Of a stretch of 12,409 bases of DNA, positions 6,455 to 12,409 are shown piece by piece. The translations under genes and the position numbers were made by a program. Under the pieces are notes generated by a model, which was not told where the DNA came from, made no database searches, and saw only the letters and a program-made list of their open reading frames with translations. The stretch is taken from positions 1 through 12,409 of the forward strand of contig JABMQK010000043.1 in the NCBI GenBank assembly GCA_013203265.1, read 5' to 3'. Within the stretch, counting starts at the first letter, position 1. Each line of letters starts with the position of its first letter. Origin of the DNA: a bacterium (GTDB lineage Bacteria; Omnitrophota; Gorgyraeia; Velamenicoccales; JABMQK01).

Positions 6455-6557
6455 TCACGAATCCACACTAATTACACACGAATTTTCACGAATATCTGCC
6501 TATTAGTAGCAGAAATTAATCTGTGTAGATTTGTGTAAAATTTGTGATAATTCGTGT
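6455..6557 (+). repeat. Helically phased palindrome of eight heptamers upstream of amrS
   Basis: Four heptamers of the CACGAAT type start at 6456, 6466 (CACTAAT), 6477 and 6487. Four reverse-complement-type heptamers (ATyyGTG, mostly ATTyGTG) start at 6519, 6529, 6540 and 6550. Spacing is 10, 11, 10 in both halves, about one helical turn, and the array is exactly symmetric about 6506. A small TCTGC/GCAGA stem (6495-6499, 6509-6513) sits at the centre. It could fold as a long imperfect hairpin or be a site for a multimeric DNA-binding protein. It may also be a dispersed intergenic repeat. Confidence 0.7.
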
Positions 6558-6562
6558 AAAAA

Positions 6563-7414
6563 ATGAAGGAAGCTTTATTTTATGAGGTAAAGGATAATTC
6601 AAGGGTACAATGTCATTTGTGTCCACACAATTGCTTAATTGCCGAAGGCAAATTAGGATTGTGTGGCGTACGTAAGAATCAAAAAGGAAAGCTTTATTCT
6701 TTAATCTACGAAGAAATTACTTCTGTGGCGCTCGATCCTATCGAGAAAAAACCACTCTATCAATTTCATTCAGGGGAATCTATCCTTTCAATTGGAACAA
6801 AGGGTTGTAACTTATCCTGCCGTTTTTGCCAAAACTGGACTATTTCCAAAGATTTAAATACTCCTACCGAGAAATTAACCTCCGAATTCATTATAGAACG
6901 AGCCAAACAACTTAATTCTTTTGGCATCGCCTATACCTATAATGAGCCTTTTATATGGTATGAATTTGTTTTAGATACGGCTAAGTCAGCAAAGAAGCAA
7001 GGGTTAAAGAATATCTTAGTGACTAATGGATACGTAAATTTAGAGCCCCTAAAGAACATTTTACCTTTTATTGACGCGATGAATATTGATCTTAAATCAA
7101 TAGAAGATGAATTCTATGTTAATGTCTGTGGTGGAAAGTTAACTCCTGTTTTGGATGTGATAAAAGAGAGTAGTAATCACTGTCATATTGAGCTTACCCA
7201 TTTAATAATACCTACCCTTAATGATAGCGAGGAGAGTCTTATAAAATTAGTGGATTGGGTTTATGGAAATCTCGGAGACTCTGTGCCTCTTCATTTTTCC
7301 CGTTACTTTCCTTGCTATAAATTAGATATTCCTCCAACCCCTATCGCCACCCTAAAGAAAGCTGAAGATATTGCAAAGAAAAAGTTGAAGTTTGTTTTTC
7401 TGGGGAATGTTTAG
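6563..7414 (+). CDS. amrS: AmmeMemoRadiSam system radical SAM enzyme, C-terminally short
   Basis: This belongs to the PflA-like radical SAM family found with AMMECR1 and MEMO proteins; the reaction is not established. The N-terminus is typical: MKEALFYE, then a cysteine-rich stretch CHLCPHNC (Cys17, 20, 24) and GLCGVR (Cys34). The radical SAM cluster motif is CNLSCRFC (Cys82, 86, 89), preceded by the SIGTKGC segment, and NEPFIW and the HLIIPTLND segment follow. The 283-residue product ends at KFVFLGNV. Family members I know continue beyond this GNV with a cysteine-rich tail (NTYCPxCG and a later CxxCG), about 50 residues, which is missing here. The stop overlaps the stop of the convergent gene. 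There is no SD before the ATG, and the heptamer palindrome ends six bases upstream. The AMMECR1 and MEMO partners are not in the window. Confidence 0.88.
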   Translation: MKEALFYEVKDNSRVQCHLCPHNCLIAEGKLGLCGVRKNQKGKLYSLIYEEITSVALDPIEKKPLYQFHSGESILSIGTKGCNLSCRFCQNWTISKDLNTPTEKLTSEFIIERAKQLNSFGIAYTYNEPFIWYEFVLDTAKSAKKQGLKNILVTNGYVNLEPLKNILPFIDAMNIDLKSIEDEFYVNVCGGKLTPVLDVIKESSNHCHIELTHLIIPTLNDSEESLIKLVDWVYGNLGDSVPLHFSRYFPCYKLDIPPTPIATLKKAEDIAKKKLKFVFLGNV

Positions 7415-8916
7415 TCGGATTCCTGAGTAGCTTGTTGAGCTTGTTGAGCTTGTTGGAGTTCGATGTAATCTATTAGGCGAGATTTTGCTTTTAGTTCCAT
7501 AAAGAATTCTTCGAAAACTTGATTTTTCTTTTCATCAAGGACAATCGTTTTTAGATTGTCTCTTTTATCATTAAAGTCTTCTTCATTTATCGGCTTGTGC
7601 TCTGATATTTCAATAGCTACGAAGTAACCTTGAGGAAGTTCAATTACTTCACTGGTTTGTGTTTCACCTAAATTAAAAGCAGCATCATTAAAATTATTGA
7701 AGGAGCCTATTTCTAAAATAGCCGAATTTCTACTAAAGAAGTCTGTTTCTTTAACAGAAAGGTTGAGTTGTGTTGCAATCTCCGACAGCTTGAGGTTTGG
7801 GTCTTCTTGTTTTTTTGCTTTTATTTGGGAATGGTAATTATCCATTTTTGTCTTTGCAACTTCTTTAGACTTTTGTTTAGTTAGATTAATCTTTATTTTT
7901 TCTTTTACTTCTTCAAAGCTTGGTTGGTAATCGAGCCGTTTTTCTTTTAGCTGGAAAATATATGGGCCGAGCGGAGTCTGTATAATATCTGTAATTTGAT
8001 TTTGTTTTAAATTAAATAGTATCATAAGATCATTCAGAGGCCAGTCTTTACCAAGTACGGGTTCACCGAGCGCTAAAAATCCTGTCTCTTTAATTTGCAA
8101 TTCGGATTCTTCCTGTATTTTTATTAAATCATTGTTTTCATTTAAGAATAATTGTAATTCGTTGATTTTTTCATTAATTTCTCTTTTTACTTCGTCACTC
8201 GCATCCTGCGGGATATCAATCCCGATATAGTTTAGTTTAATCTGGATAGGAATTATAAATTCTTCCTTATGTTTATCATAATTTTCTTTTAGCTCTTCTT
8301 CATTTAAAATAATCTCCTTTTCCAATTCTTTAGATAAGGCACAGATATACTTTGCTTTTATCTGTTCATATTCGCCTATATACCTTTCCTTTATTTCTTT
8401 TTCGCTTACTTTGATATCTTTGGTTATTTGTTCAAATAGTTTTTGGAATCTTATGGTTTCTCGAACATCTTCTTCAAATATACGAGGAGGTGTATTTAAA
8501 GAGTATTTTAAGAATAGTTCATATAGCCCTGGATCAAAGATACCGTCTCTTTGTAAAAAAGGAAAAGAGGAAATGTTTTTAGTTAGTTCTTCATCGCTGA
8601 CTTTAATTTTTCTTTTTCGTATTCCGTAACGTAAAATTAATCTATCCCACACAGCCTTATTAGAGTCAAAGATAGTTTCTATTTGGTGAGCTTTATCACC
8701 GAATTTTATCTTTAGCTGGTTACGCCAGGCGTGTAGGGCGCTCCTGTATTCATCATAGGATATTTTTTTTCCAAAGATTCTGCCAGCATAACTTTTTGTT
8801 TTATTGTCTCTAATAACAGATGATGAGCCCCAGAAGATAAAAGAAGGCACGATGATTATAGCTAATACATAGAATATTTTCTTTGCATTTTTTTGTTTAC
8901 GTAGAAATTTAAGCAT
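7411..8916 (-). CDS. PpiD/SurA-like peptidyl-prolyl isomerase or periplasmic chaperone
   Basis: This membrane-anchored periplasmic folding factor has 501 residues. It starts with a short basic cytoplasmic segment (MLKFLRKQKNAKK) and one transmembrane helix at about residues 14-31, as in PpiD. A SurA_N-type helical domain follows (AGRIFGKKISYDEYRSAL, then the FPFLQRDGIFDPGLYE segment at about 117-132). After it come two parvulin-like stretches, around ETGFLALGEPVLG...TPLGPYIFQLKEK and around IGSFNNFNDAAFNLG...LPQGYFVAIEI. Both are divergent, so isomerase activity is doubtful and a chaperone role is likely. The C-terminus is a glutamine/alanine run (QQAQQAQQATQ) encoded by a 9-bp tandem repeat. 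It is somewhat shorter than E. coli PpiD. It is transcribed away from hisG and meets amrS tail-to-tail, with the stop codons overlapping. Confidence 0.85.
   Translation of the reverse strand: MLKFLRKQKNAKKIFYVLAIIIVPSFIFWGSSSVIRDNKTKSYAGRIFGKKISYDEYRSALHAWRNQLKIKFGDKAHQIETIFDSNKAVWDRLILRYGIRKRKIKVSDEELTKNISSFPFLQRDGIFDPGLYELFLKYSLNTPPRIFEEDVRETIRFQKLFEQITKDIKVSEKEIKERYIGEYEQIKAKYICALSKELEKEIILNEEELKENYDKHKEEFIIPIQIKLNYIGIDIPQDASDEVKREINEKINELQLFLNENNDLIKIQEESELQIKETGFLALGEPVLGKDWPLNDLMILFNLKQNQITDIIQTPLGPYIFQLKEKRLDYQPSFEEVKEKIKINLTKQKSKEVAKTKMDNYHSQIKAKKQEDPNLKLSEIATQLNLSVKETDFFSRNSAILEIGSFNNFNDAAFNLGETQTSEVIELPQGYFVAIEISEHKPINEEDFNDKRDNLKTIVLDEKKNQVFEEFFMELKAKSRLIDYIELQQAQQAQQATQESD
7429..7455 (-). 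repeat. Three tandem copies of a 9-bp unit at the 3' end of the ppiD-like gene
   Basis: The plus strand reads AGCTTGTTG three times in a row. In the minus-strand gene this encodes the QQA repeats of the C-terminal tail. Since the unit is nine bases, copy-number change keeps the reading frame. Confidence 0.8.
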
Positions 8917-8952
8917 TTTTTAACTTTGAATTCAACATTAGCTTTCTATGCG

Positions 8953-8958
8953 ATTATA
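8953..8958 (-). promoter_or_regulatory. Putative -10 box of the ppiD-like gene
   Basis: The minus strand reads a perfect TATAAT here, which would start transcription about 30 bases before the ATG at 8916. The -35 position is AT-rich and far from consensus. It overlaps the hisG promoter region back-to-back, so the two genes form a divergent pair. Confidence 0.45.
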
Positions 8959-8969
8959 GATGTTTTTTC

Positions 8970-8998
8970 TTTACAAAAATTTTATTAGCAGGTATAAT
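8970..8998 (+). promoter_or_regulatory. Sigma-70-type promoter of hisG
   Basis: TTTACA (8970-8975), a 17-base spacer and a perfect TATAAT (8993-8998). The expected transcription start is near 9004-9006, giving a leader of about 35 bases to the ATG at 9041. This placement rules out the upstream in-frame ATG at 8960 as the start. Confidence 0.7.
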
Positions 8999-9040
8999 AG
9001 CTCCGCAAGTTTTGAAAGTCAAGTAAAAAAGAGAAAGGCT

Positions 9041-9916
9041 ATGAAAAAATTAAAGTTAGGACTTCCTAAAGGTAGTCTTCAGGAAGCGACAATCCGGGTT
9101 TTTCAAAGAGCAGGGTTTAATATTTCTGTTTCAGAGCGTTCTTATCTTCCTACTATTGATGATTCTGAAATTGAAGTTGTCCTTCTGCGCGCTCAAGAGA
9201 TGTCGCGTTATGTAGAACAAGGTGTATTGGATTGTGGAATTACTGGTAATGATTGGATTATTGAAAATGAATCTGATGTAGGCAAAATATTGGATTTACA
9301 ATATGCCAAACAGAGCATGAATCCTGTACGTTGGGTTATAGCTGTGCCCGAGGGTTCCAGTATAAAGAGTATAAAAGATTTGAAAGGTAAGCGCATAGCT
9401 ACAGAATTAGTAAATGCTACACAAAATTTCTTAAAAAAGAATAAAATAAAAGCAAAAGTAGAATTTAGCTGGGGCGCAACAGAGGTAAAAGTAGGCGCAG
9501 GTTTAGTTGATGCCATTGTTGAGCTTACCGAGACAGGCAGGAGCCTTAGGGCGCACAAGCTGAAAGAGATAGGAGTAGTTTGTTTTTCTACAACTCAATT
9601 TATCGCCAATAAGACTTCGCTTAAGAATACTTGGAAGAAAAAAAAGATTAATGAAGTTTGTTTGCTTTTAAAAGGGGCGATTGAAGCCGAAGGAAAAGTT
9701 GGCCTTAAGATGAATTTGGCTAAGGGAAATTTAGACAAGATAGTAAAATTGTTACCCGCTTTAAAAAATCCCACTATATCTAATTTGACACAGAAAGATT
9801 GGGTGGCCCTTGAGACTATTATAGAAGAAGAGCAAGTTAGAGAGATTATTCCTAAGCTTAAATTAGCCGGTGCGCAAGGGATTGTAGAATATCCTTTAAA
9901 TAAATTAATTTATTAA
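9041..9916 (+). CDS. hisG: ATP phosphoribosyltransferase, long form
   Basis: HisG condenses ATP with PRPP, the first and regulated step of histidine biosynthesis, in the cytoplasm. The product from ATG 9041 has 291 residues and begins with the family signature KLKLGLPKGSLQEAT. The PRPP-binding loop is ELTETGRSL at about residues 161-169. A C-terminal domain from about residue 210 (VGLKMNLAKGN onward) is the ACT-like regulatory domain of long-form HisG, so a separate HisZ is not expected and feedback inhibition by histidine is likely. The start was chosen for three reasons: the family N-terminus is MKKLKLGLPKGS, GAGAAAGG lies just before the ATG, and the promoter TATAAT lies downstream of the other in-frame ATG at 8960. 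No other his genes are in the window. Element B begins within the stop codon region. Confidence 0.95.
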   Translation: MKKLKLGLPKGSLQEATIRVFQRAGFNISVSERSYLPTIDDSEIEVVLLRAQEMSRYVEQGVLDCGITGNDWIIENESDVGKILDLQYAKQSMNPVRWVIAVPEGSSIKSIKDLKGKRIATELVNATQNFLKKNKIKAKVEFSWGATEVKVGAGLVDAIVELTETGRSLRAHKLKEIGVVCFSTTQFIANKTSLKNTWKKKKINEVCLLLKGAIEAEGKVGLKMNLAKGNLDKIVKLLPALKNPTISNLTQKDWVALETIIEEEQVREIIPKLKLAGAQGIVEYPLNKLIY

Positions 9917-10060
9917 TGAGTCCGCCACTATTTATTGGCGGACGAATTTACCCCCACACCAAAGAATTTTGGGGTGGAGATTCAATTCCGACAAACAAGT
10001 TATGTCTCCGCTAAAGAAGCAATGGCGGAGACATAACTTGTGTCGTCATTAAAAGGAGGT
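9913..10060 (+). promoter_or_regulatory. Three-hairpin structured element, copy B (upstream of the bS22-like gene)
   Basis: A perfect 7-bp closing stem TTAATGA (9913-9919) / TCATTAA (10046-10052) encloses three hairpins. Hairpin 1 is AGTCCGCCA-type, 9920-9927 with 9936-9943. Hairpin 2 pairs CCAC.CCAAA (9954-9963) with TTTGG.GTGG (9968-9977), with one A-G mismatch. Hairpin 3 has an outer stem CGAC/GTCG (9989-9992, 10042-10045), a two-base 5' bulge, a perfect 17-bp inner stem (9995-10011 with 10025-10041) and a 13-base loop. An SD, AGGAGGT (10054-10060), follows. The order of parts, the ACCCCC lead of hairpin 2, the GATTyAATTyCG linker, the bulge, the loop length and the 3' end all match copy A at 6086-6256. 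Confidence 0.75.
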
Positions 10061-10065
10061 AGTTT

Positions 10066-10167
10066 ATGCCTTGTGGCAAGAAGAAAAAACGCAGGAAAAT
10101 AAGTACACATAAAAGAAAGAAAATGCGTCGAAAGAAAAGACATTTAAAGAAACGCGACTGGGGTTAA
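10066..10167 (+). CDS. Tiny basic ribosomal protein of the AURKAIP1/COX24 (bS22/mS38-like) family
   Basis: The product has 33 residues, starts MPCGKKKKRRKISTHKRKKM and ends in RDWG; well over half of it is lysine, arginine or histidine. It matches the short bacterial proteins of the AURKAIP1/COX24 domain family that begin MPxGKKRKRxKMxTHKRKK. Relatives are mycobacterial bS22 and mitochondrial mS38, which bind the small ribosomal subunit near the decoding site; that role is inferred here from the family. The start has an excellent SD (AAAAGGAGGT, five bases upstream), and the gene sits between element B and the TPR gene. Its shortness makes it easy for gene finders to miss. The cysteine at position 3 is unusual to my knowledge, since serine or other small residues are common there. 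Confidence 0.85.
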   Translation: MPCGKKKKRRKISTHKRKKMRRKKRHLKKRDWG

Positions 10168-10183
10168 TCAGATAAAGACATAA

Positions 10184-11158
10184 ATGCGCAAACTTTGTAT
10201 TTCTTTATTCAATCTTTTGATTGTCTGTAGTTTATTATTCCTTTCACTTGTTTGTGTAGAGGCTTCTAATATCTCCCGAGAGTCAAGTTCTTACCATAAT
10301 TACCTAAAGGGACTTCTTTTAGATGAAGTAGGTGAATACGAACAGGCCAAAAAAGCATACCAAAAGGCTGCTAAGTCTGATTCTGAGTCTTGGGATATTC
10401 ACTATCGTTTAGGTTTAGATTATATAAGGCTGCAGGATTTTAGAAGGGCAGAAGGTGAACTCATATCTGTATTAAAGATAAGGCCCCACGAGGAGAAAGT
10501 TCGTTTTTTACTGGCACGTGTTTATTCGTATAATTCAAAATATGATGAAGCGATAAATGAACATCTTAAATTGCTCCAGAGGCCTTTATTAGAATTAAAT
10601 GAAACCGATATTCGTTATTCTTTAGCACAGCTATATATTAAGCAGAAGGCTTTAGATAAGGCAGAGGTAGAATGTAAAACAATTATAGAAAGCAATCCTA
10701 AAGATTCAAGGGCACATTTTTGTTTAGGTTATATTTATTCTGAATCATCTAAGATAGATACTGCTATTAATGAATTTAGCAGGGCTATAGAGTTAGATCC
10801 TAATAATTCTCATGCTTTGAATTCCTTGAGTTATCTTTATGCAGAGTTGGGAGAAAATTTAGATTATGCTTTAAGTCTTATACAAAAAGCCTTGGAATTT
10901 GAGCCATCTAATGGTTCGTATTTAGATACTATAGGTTGGGTTTATTTTAAGAAAGGCGATTTAGAAAATGCATTAAGATATTTAGAAAATGCTTCTGTAT
11001 TGGTTGAGGATGCCGAAGTATTCGAACATTTAGGAGATGTATATTTAAAGATTGGGAAGCTTGATGAAGCAAGAAAGAATTGGAAAAAATCTTTAAAGAT
11101 TGAACCCAAAAGAGAACAAGTTAGAGATAAGATTGAAGAATTAAAGAAGAAGAGATGA
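10184..11158 (+). CDS. Exported TPR protein
   Basis: This 324-residue protein has an N-terminal hydrophobic signal sequence (about residues 4-25) with a plausible signal peptidase I site after VEA; there is no proper lipobox. From about residue 37 to 320 it is a chain of roughly eight tetratricopeptide repeats. The second half contains the LDYALSLIQKALEFEPSNGSYLDTIGWVYFKKG pattern and the EHLGDVYLKIGKLDEARKNW pattern, common in bacterial TPR scaffold proteins of the envelope. No enzymatic domain is visible, so it is probably a periplasmic scaffold for protein interaction. The stop codon overlaps the transketolase start as ATGA, so the two are translationally coupled although their roles look unrelated. 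The SD before its ATG is weak. It starts 16 bases after the bS22-like stop and is probably in the same transcript. Confidence 0.85.
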   Translation: MRKLCISLFNLLIVCSLLFLSLVCVEASNISRESSSYHNYLKGLLLDEVGEYEQAKKAYQKAAKSDSESWDIHYRLGLDYIRLQDFRRAEGELISVLKIRPHEEKVRFLLARVYSYNSKYDEAINEHLKLLQRPLLELNETDIRYSLAQLYIKQKALDKAEVECKTIIESNPKDSRAHFCLGYIYSESSKIDTAINEFSRAIELDPNNSHALNSLSYLYAELGENLDYALSLIQKALEFEPSNGSYLDTIGWVYFKKGDLENALRYLENASVLVEDAEVFEHLGDVYLKIGKLDEARKNWKKSLKIEPKREQVRDKIEELKKKR

Positions 11159-11994
11159 GTTCACAAGTGGATATTAAGAAATTAGAGGAACAGGTTCGCC
11201 AGATACGGATATTGATTGTTGAAATGTTGGCCAAGGCGGGTTCAGGTCATCCTGGAGGTTCTTTATCCAGTGCGGAGATAATAACCGTTTTATTTTTTCA
11301 TATTTTAAGACAGAAGCCAAAGGATACTGATTGGCCGGATAGAGACAGATTTCATCTTTCCAAAGGTCACACTTGTCCTGTGTTGTATGCTGCGCTTGCA
11401 GAGAGAGGATATTTTGATAAGAAAGAACTGTTTAAACTGCGTCAATTAGGCGCTATGTTACAAGGTCATCCTGATAGAAGAACTCCGGGGATAGAAGTGG
11501 CAAGCGGATCTTTGGGGCAGGGTTTATCTGTAGCTTTAGGTATGAGTCTTGCTGGAAAAATCGACAAAAAGGATTATAGGGTTTATTGTCTTATGGGAGA
11601 TGGTGAAATCCAGGAAGGTAATATTTGGGAAGCGGCTATGGCTGTTGCGCACTTCAAATGCGATAATTTATGTGCAATCTTGGATTACAATGGTTTTCAA
11701 ATAGACGGTAAGATTTCAGATATTATGGCTTTGGAGCCACTAAAAGATAAATGGATGGCGTTTGGTTGGCATGTGGTTGAGATTGACGGGCATAATATTA
11801 AAGAAATAATAGAGGCATTTAATGAAGCAGCAGATATGAAGGGTAAACCCACGATAATTATTGCCAAGACTATCAAAGGTAAAGGTGTTTCTTTTATGGA
11901 AAATGTAGTGGATTTTCACGGAAGGACACCTAACGAAGACGAGACAAAACAGGCCTTACAGGAACTAAGTAAGGATAAAGAAAAAAGGTTGTAG
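11155..11994 (+). CDS. Transketolase, N-terminal subunit
   Basis: Transketolase moves two-carbon ketol units between sugar phosphates in the pentose phosphate pathway, using thiamine diphosphate. In this split form the N-terminal half is a 279-residue protein. It shows GSGHPGGSLS (about 29-38), SKGHTCPVLYA (69-79), the catalytic-region histidine in QGHP (103-106), GSLGQGLSVALG (118-129) and the cofactor motif GDGEIQEGN starting at residue 148, with the matching asparagine near 179. All expected residues are present. It begins at the ATG that overlaps the stop of the TPR gene, and the C-terminal half starts 17 bases after its stop with its own SD. Such two-gene transketolases are common in archaea and in many anaerobic bacteria. 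Confidence 0.95.
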   Translation: MSSQVDIKKLEEQVRQIRILIVEMLAKAGSGHPGGSLSSAEIITVLFFHILRQKPKDTDWPDRDRFHLSKGHTCPVLYAALAERGYFDKKELFKLRQLGAMLQGHPDRRTPGIEVASGSLGQGLSVALGMSLAGKIDKKDYRVYCLMGDGEIQEGNIWEAAMAVAHFKCDNLCAILDYNGFQIDGKISDIMALEPLKDKWMAFGWHVVEIDGHNIKEIIEAFNEAADMKGKPTIIIAKTIKGKGVSFMENVVDFHGRTPNEDETKQALQELSKDKEKRL

Positions 11995-12011
11995 TTAATA
12001 AGGAGCTAGAA

Positions 12012-12409
12012 TTGTCAGAATTAATCTATCCCAGAGTAGTTTATGGCGAGACATTAGTCGAATTAGGCAGGTCTCACAAAAATATAGTTGTTTTGGATGC
12101 TGACTTGTCCAGTTCAACCAAGACGAAGGCTTTTGGAAAGGCATATCCAGATAGATTCTTTAATTTTGGTGTGGCTGAGCAGAATATGATGGCTACTTCG
12201 GCGGGTTTGGCAAGTTGTGGTAAAGTTGTTTTTGTTTCTACTTTTGCTATGTTTGCCACAGGTAGAGCATGGGATCAAGTTAGAAACACAGTCTGCTACA
12301 ATAATTTTGATGTAAAGATTGTAGCAACTCATGCTGGTCTTACCGTTGGTGAAGACGGAGCAAGTCATCAGGCTATTGAAGATATTGCGCTTATGCGTAG
12401 TATTCCTAA
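12012..12409 (+). CDS. Transketolase, C-terminal subunit (3' end missing)
   Basis: The frame is open to the right edge and gives 132 codons here. I place the start at TTG 12012: an SD (AAGGAG, 12000-12005) lies six bases upstream, the product then begins SELIYPRVVYGETLVEL as the family does, and no ATG or GTG is available in that position. The pyrimidine-binding domain is recognisable, with DADLSSST and RFFNFGVAEQNM; Glu56 in this motif is the residue that activates thiamine diphosphate. The following VVFVSTFAMFATGRAWDQVR and HAGLTVGEDGASHQAIED segments are typical. It works as a complex with the N-terminal subunit encoded just before it. Antisense ORFs over this gene are shadows. Confidence 0.93.
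   Translation, partial: MSELIYPRVVYGETLVELGRSHKNIVVLDADLSSSTKTKAFGKAYPDRFFNFGVAEQNMMATSAGLASCGKVVFVSTFAMFATGRAWDQVRNTVCYNNFDVKIVATHAGLTVGEDGASHQAIEDIALMRSIP

Noticed and set aside
6455..6557. The heptamer array as a CRISPR array.
   Set aside because: Units are seven bases with 3-4 base gaps and mirror symmetry; there are no spacers of CRISPR size.
8411..8629. A 72-codon plus-strand ORF opposite the ppiD-like gene.
   Set aside because: It is antisense to a convincing coding frame and has no recognisable product.
8960..9040. An in-frame ATG at 8960 that would add 27 residues to HisG.
   Set aside because: It lies upstream of the TATAAT at 8993-8998, has no SD, and the added residues do not match the HisG N-terminus. 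The start at 9041 does.
12074..12368. Two minus-strand ORFs opposite the transketolase C-subunit.
   Set aside because: They overlap each other and a clearly coding plus-strand frame.

Overview
This is an AT-rich bacterial window with nine substantial protein genes, two small genes and several structured intergenic elements. The content suggests an anaerobic or fermentative bacterium with a Gram-negative-type envelope. It has a pyruvate:ferredoxin oxidoreductase with a dedicated small ferredoxin, an AmrS-type radical SAM enzyme, a PpiD/SurA-like periplasmic folding factor, two TPR proteins and a split transketolase. The style of the genes (a TMTC-like membrane/TPR protein, two-part transketolase, a tiny AURKAIP1/COX24-type basic protein, long-form HisG) reminds me of Candidatus Omnitrophota or a related PVC lineage. 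That placement is an impression, not proven by the window.

Layout. Bases 1-1363: 3' part of a polytopic membrane protein with seven TPRs. 1407-1949: an exported cyclophilin that appears nearly leaderless and has a second SD-led start inside. 2039-2167: a 42-residue membrane microprotein. 2168-2485: a gene-free stretch with small hairpins, a strong promoter with interleaved inverted repeats over its -35 box, and a repeat-rich leader. 2486-6076: nifJ. 6086-6256: three-hairpin element A, then a one-cluster ferredoxin (6263-6445). 6455-6557: a helically phased palindrome of eight heptamers. 6563-7414: amrS, short at its C-terminus and ending tail-to-tail with a PpiD/SurA-like gene on the minus strand (7411-8916). 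A divergent promoter region at 8950-9000 separates that gene from hisG (9041-9916). Element B (9913-10060) follows, then a 33-residue bS22/mS38-like gene (10066-10167), an exported TPR protein (10184-11158), and the two halves of transketolase (11155-11994, and 12012 to the right edge).

How the genes work together. NifJ and the ferredoxin form an evident pyruvate-oxidation and electron-carrier pair. HisG (first step of histidine synthesis) and transketolase (pentose phosphates) both connect to PRPP metabolism. The TPR gene and the transketolase N-half overlap by ATGA and are probably co-translated. The cyclophilin and the PpiD/SurA-like protein are both envelope folding factors.

The most interesting signal is the pair of elements A and B. 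Both lie just upstream of the Shine-Dalgarno sequence of a very small gene. Both share the same plan: AATGA, hairpin, ACCCCC-led hairpin, GATTyAATTyCG linker, bulged hairpin, TCATTAAA, GGAGGT. The third stem shows several compensatory base-pair changes between copies, which is what a conserved RNA (or single-stranded DNA) fold would show. I do not recognise it as a described motif, and no search could be run.
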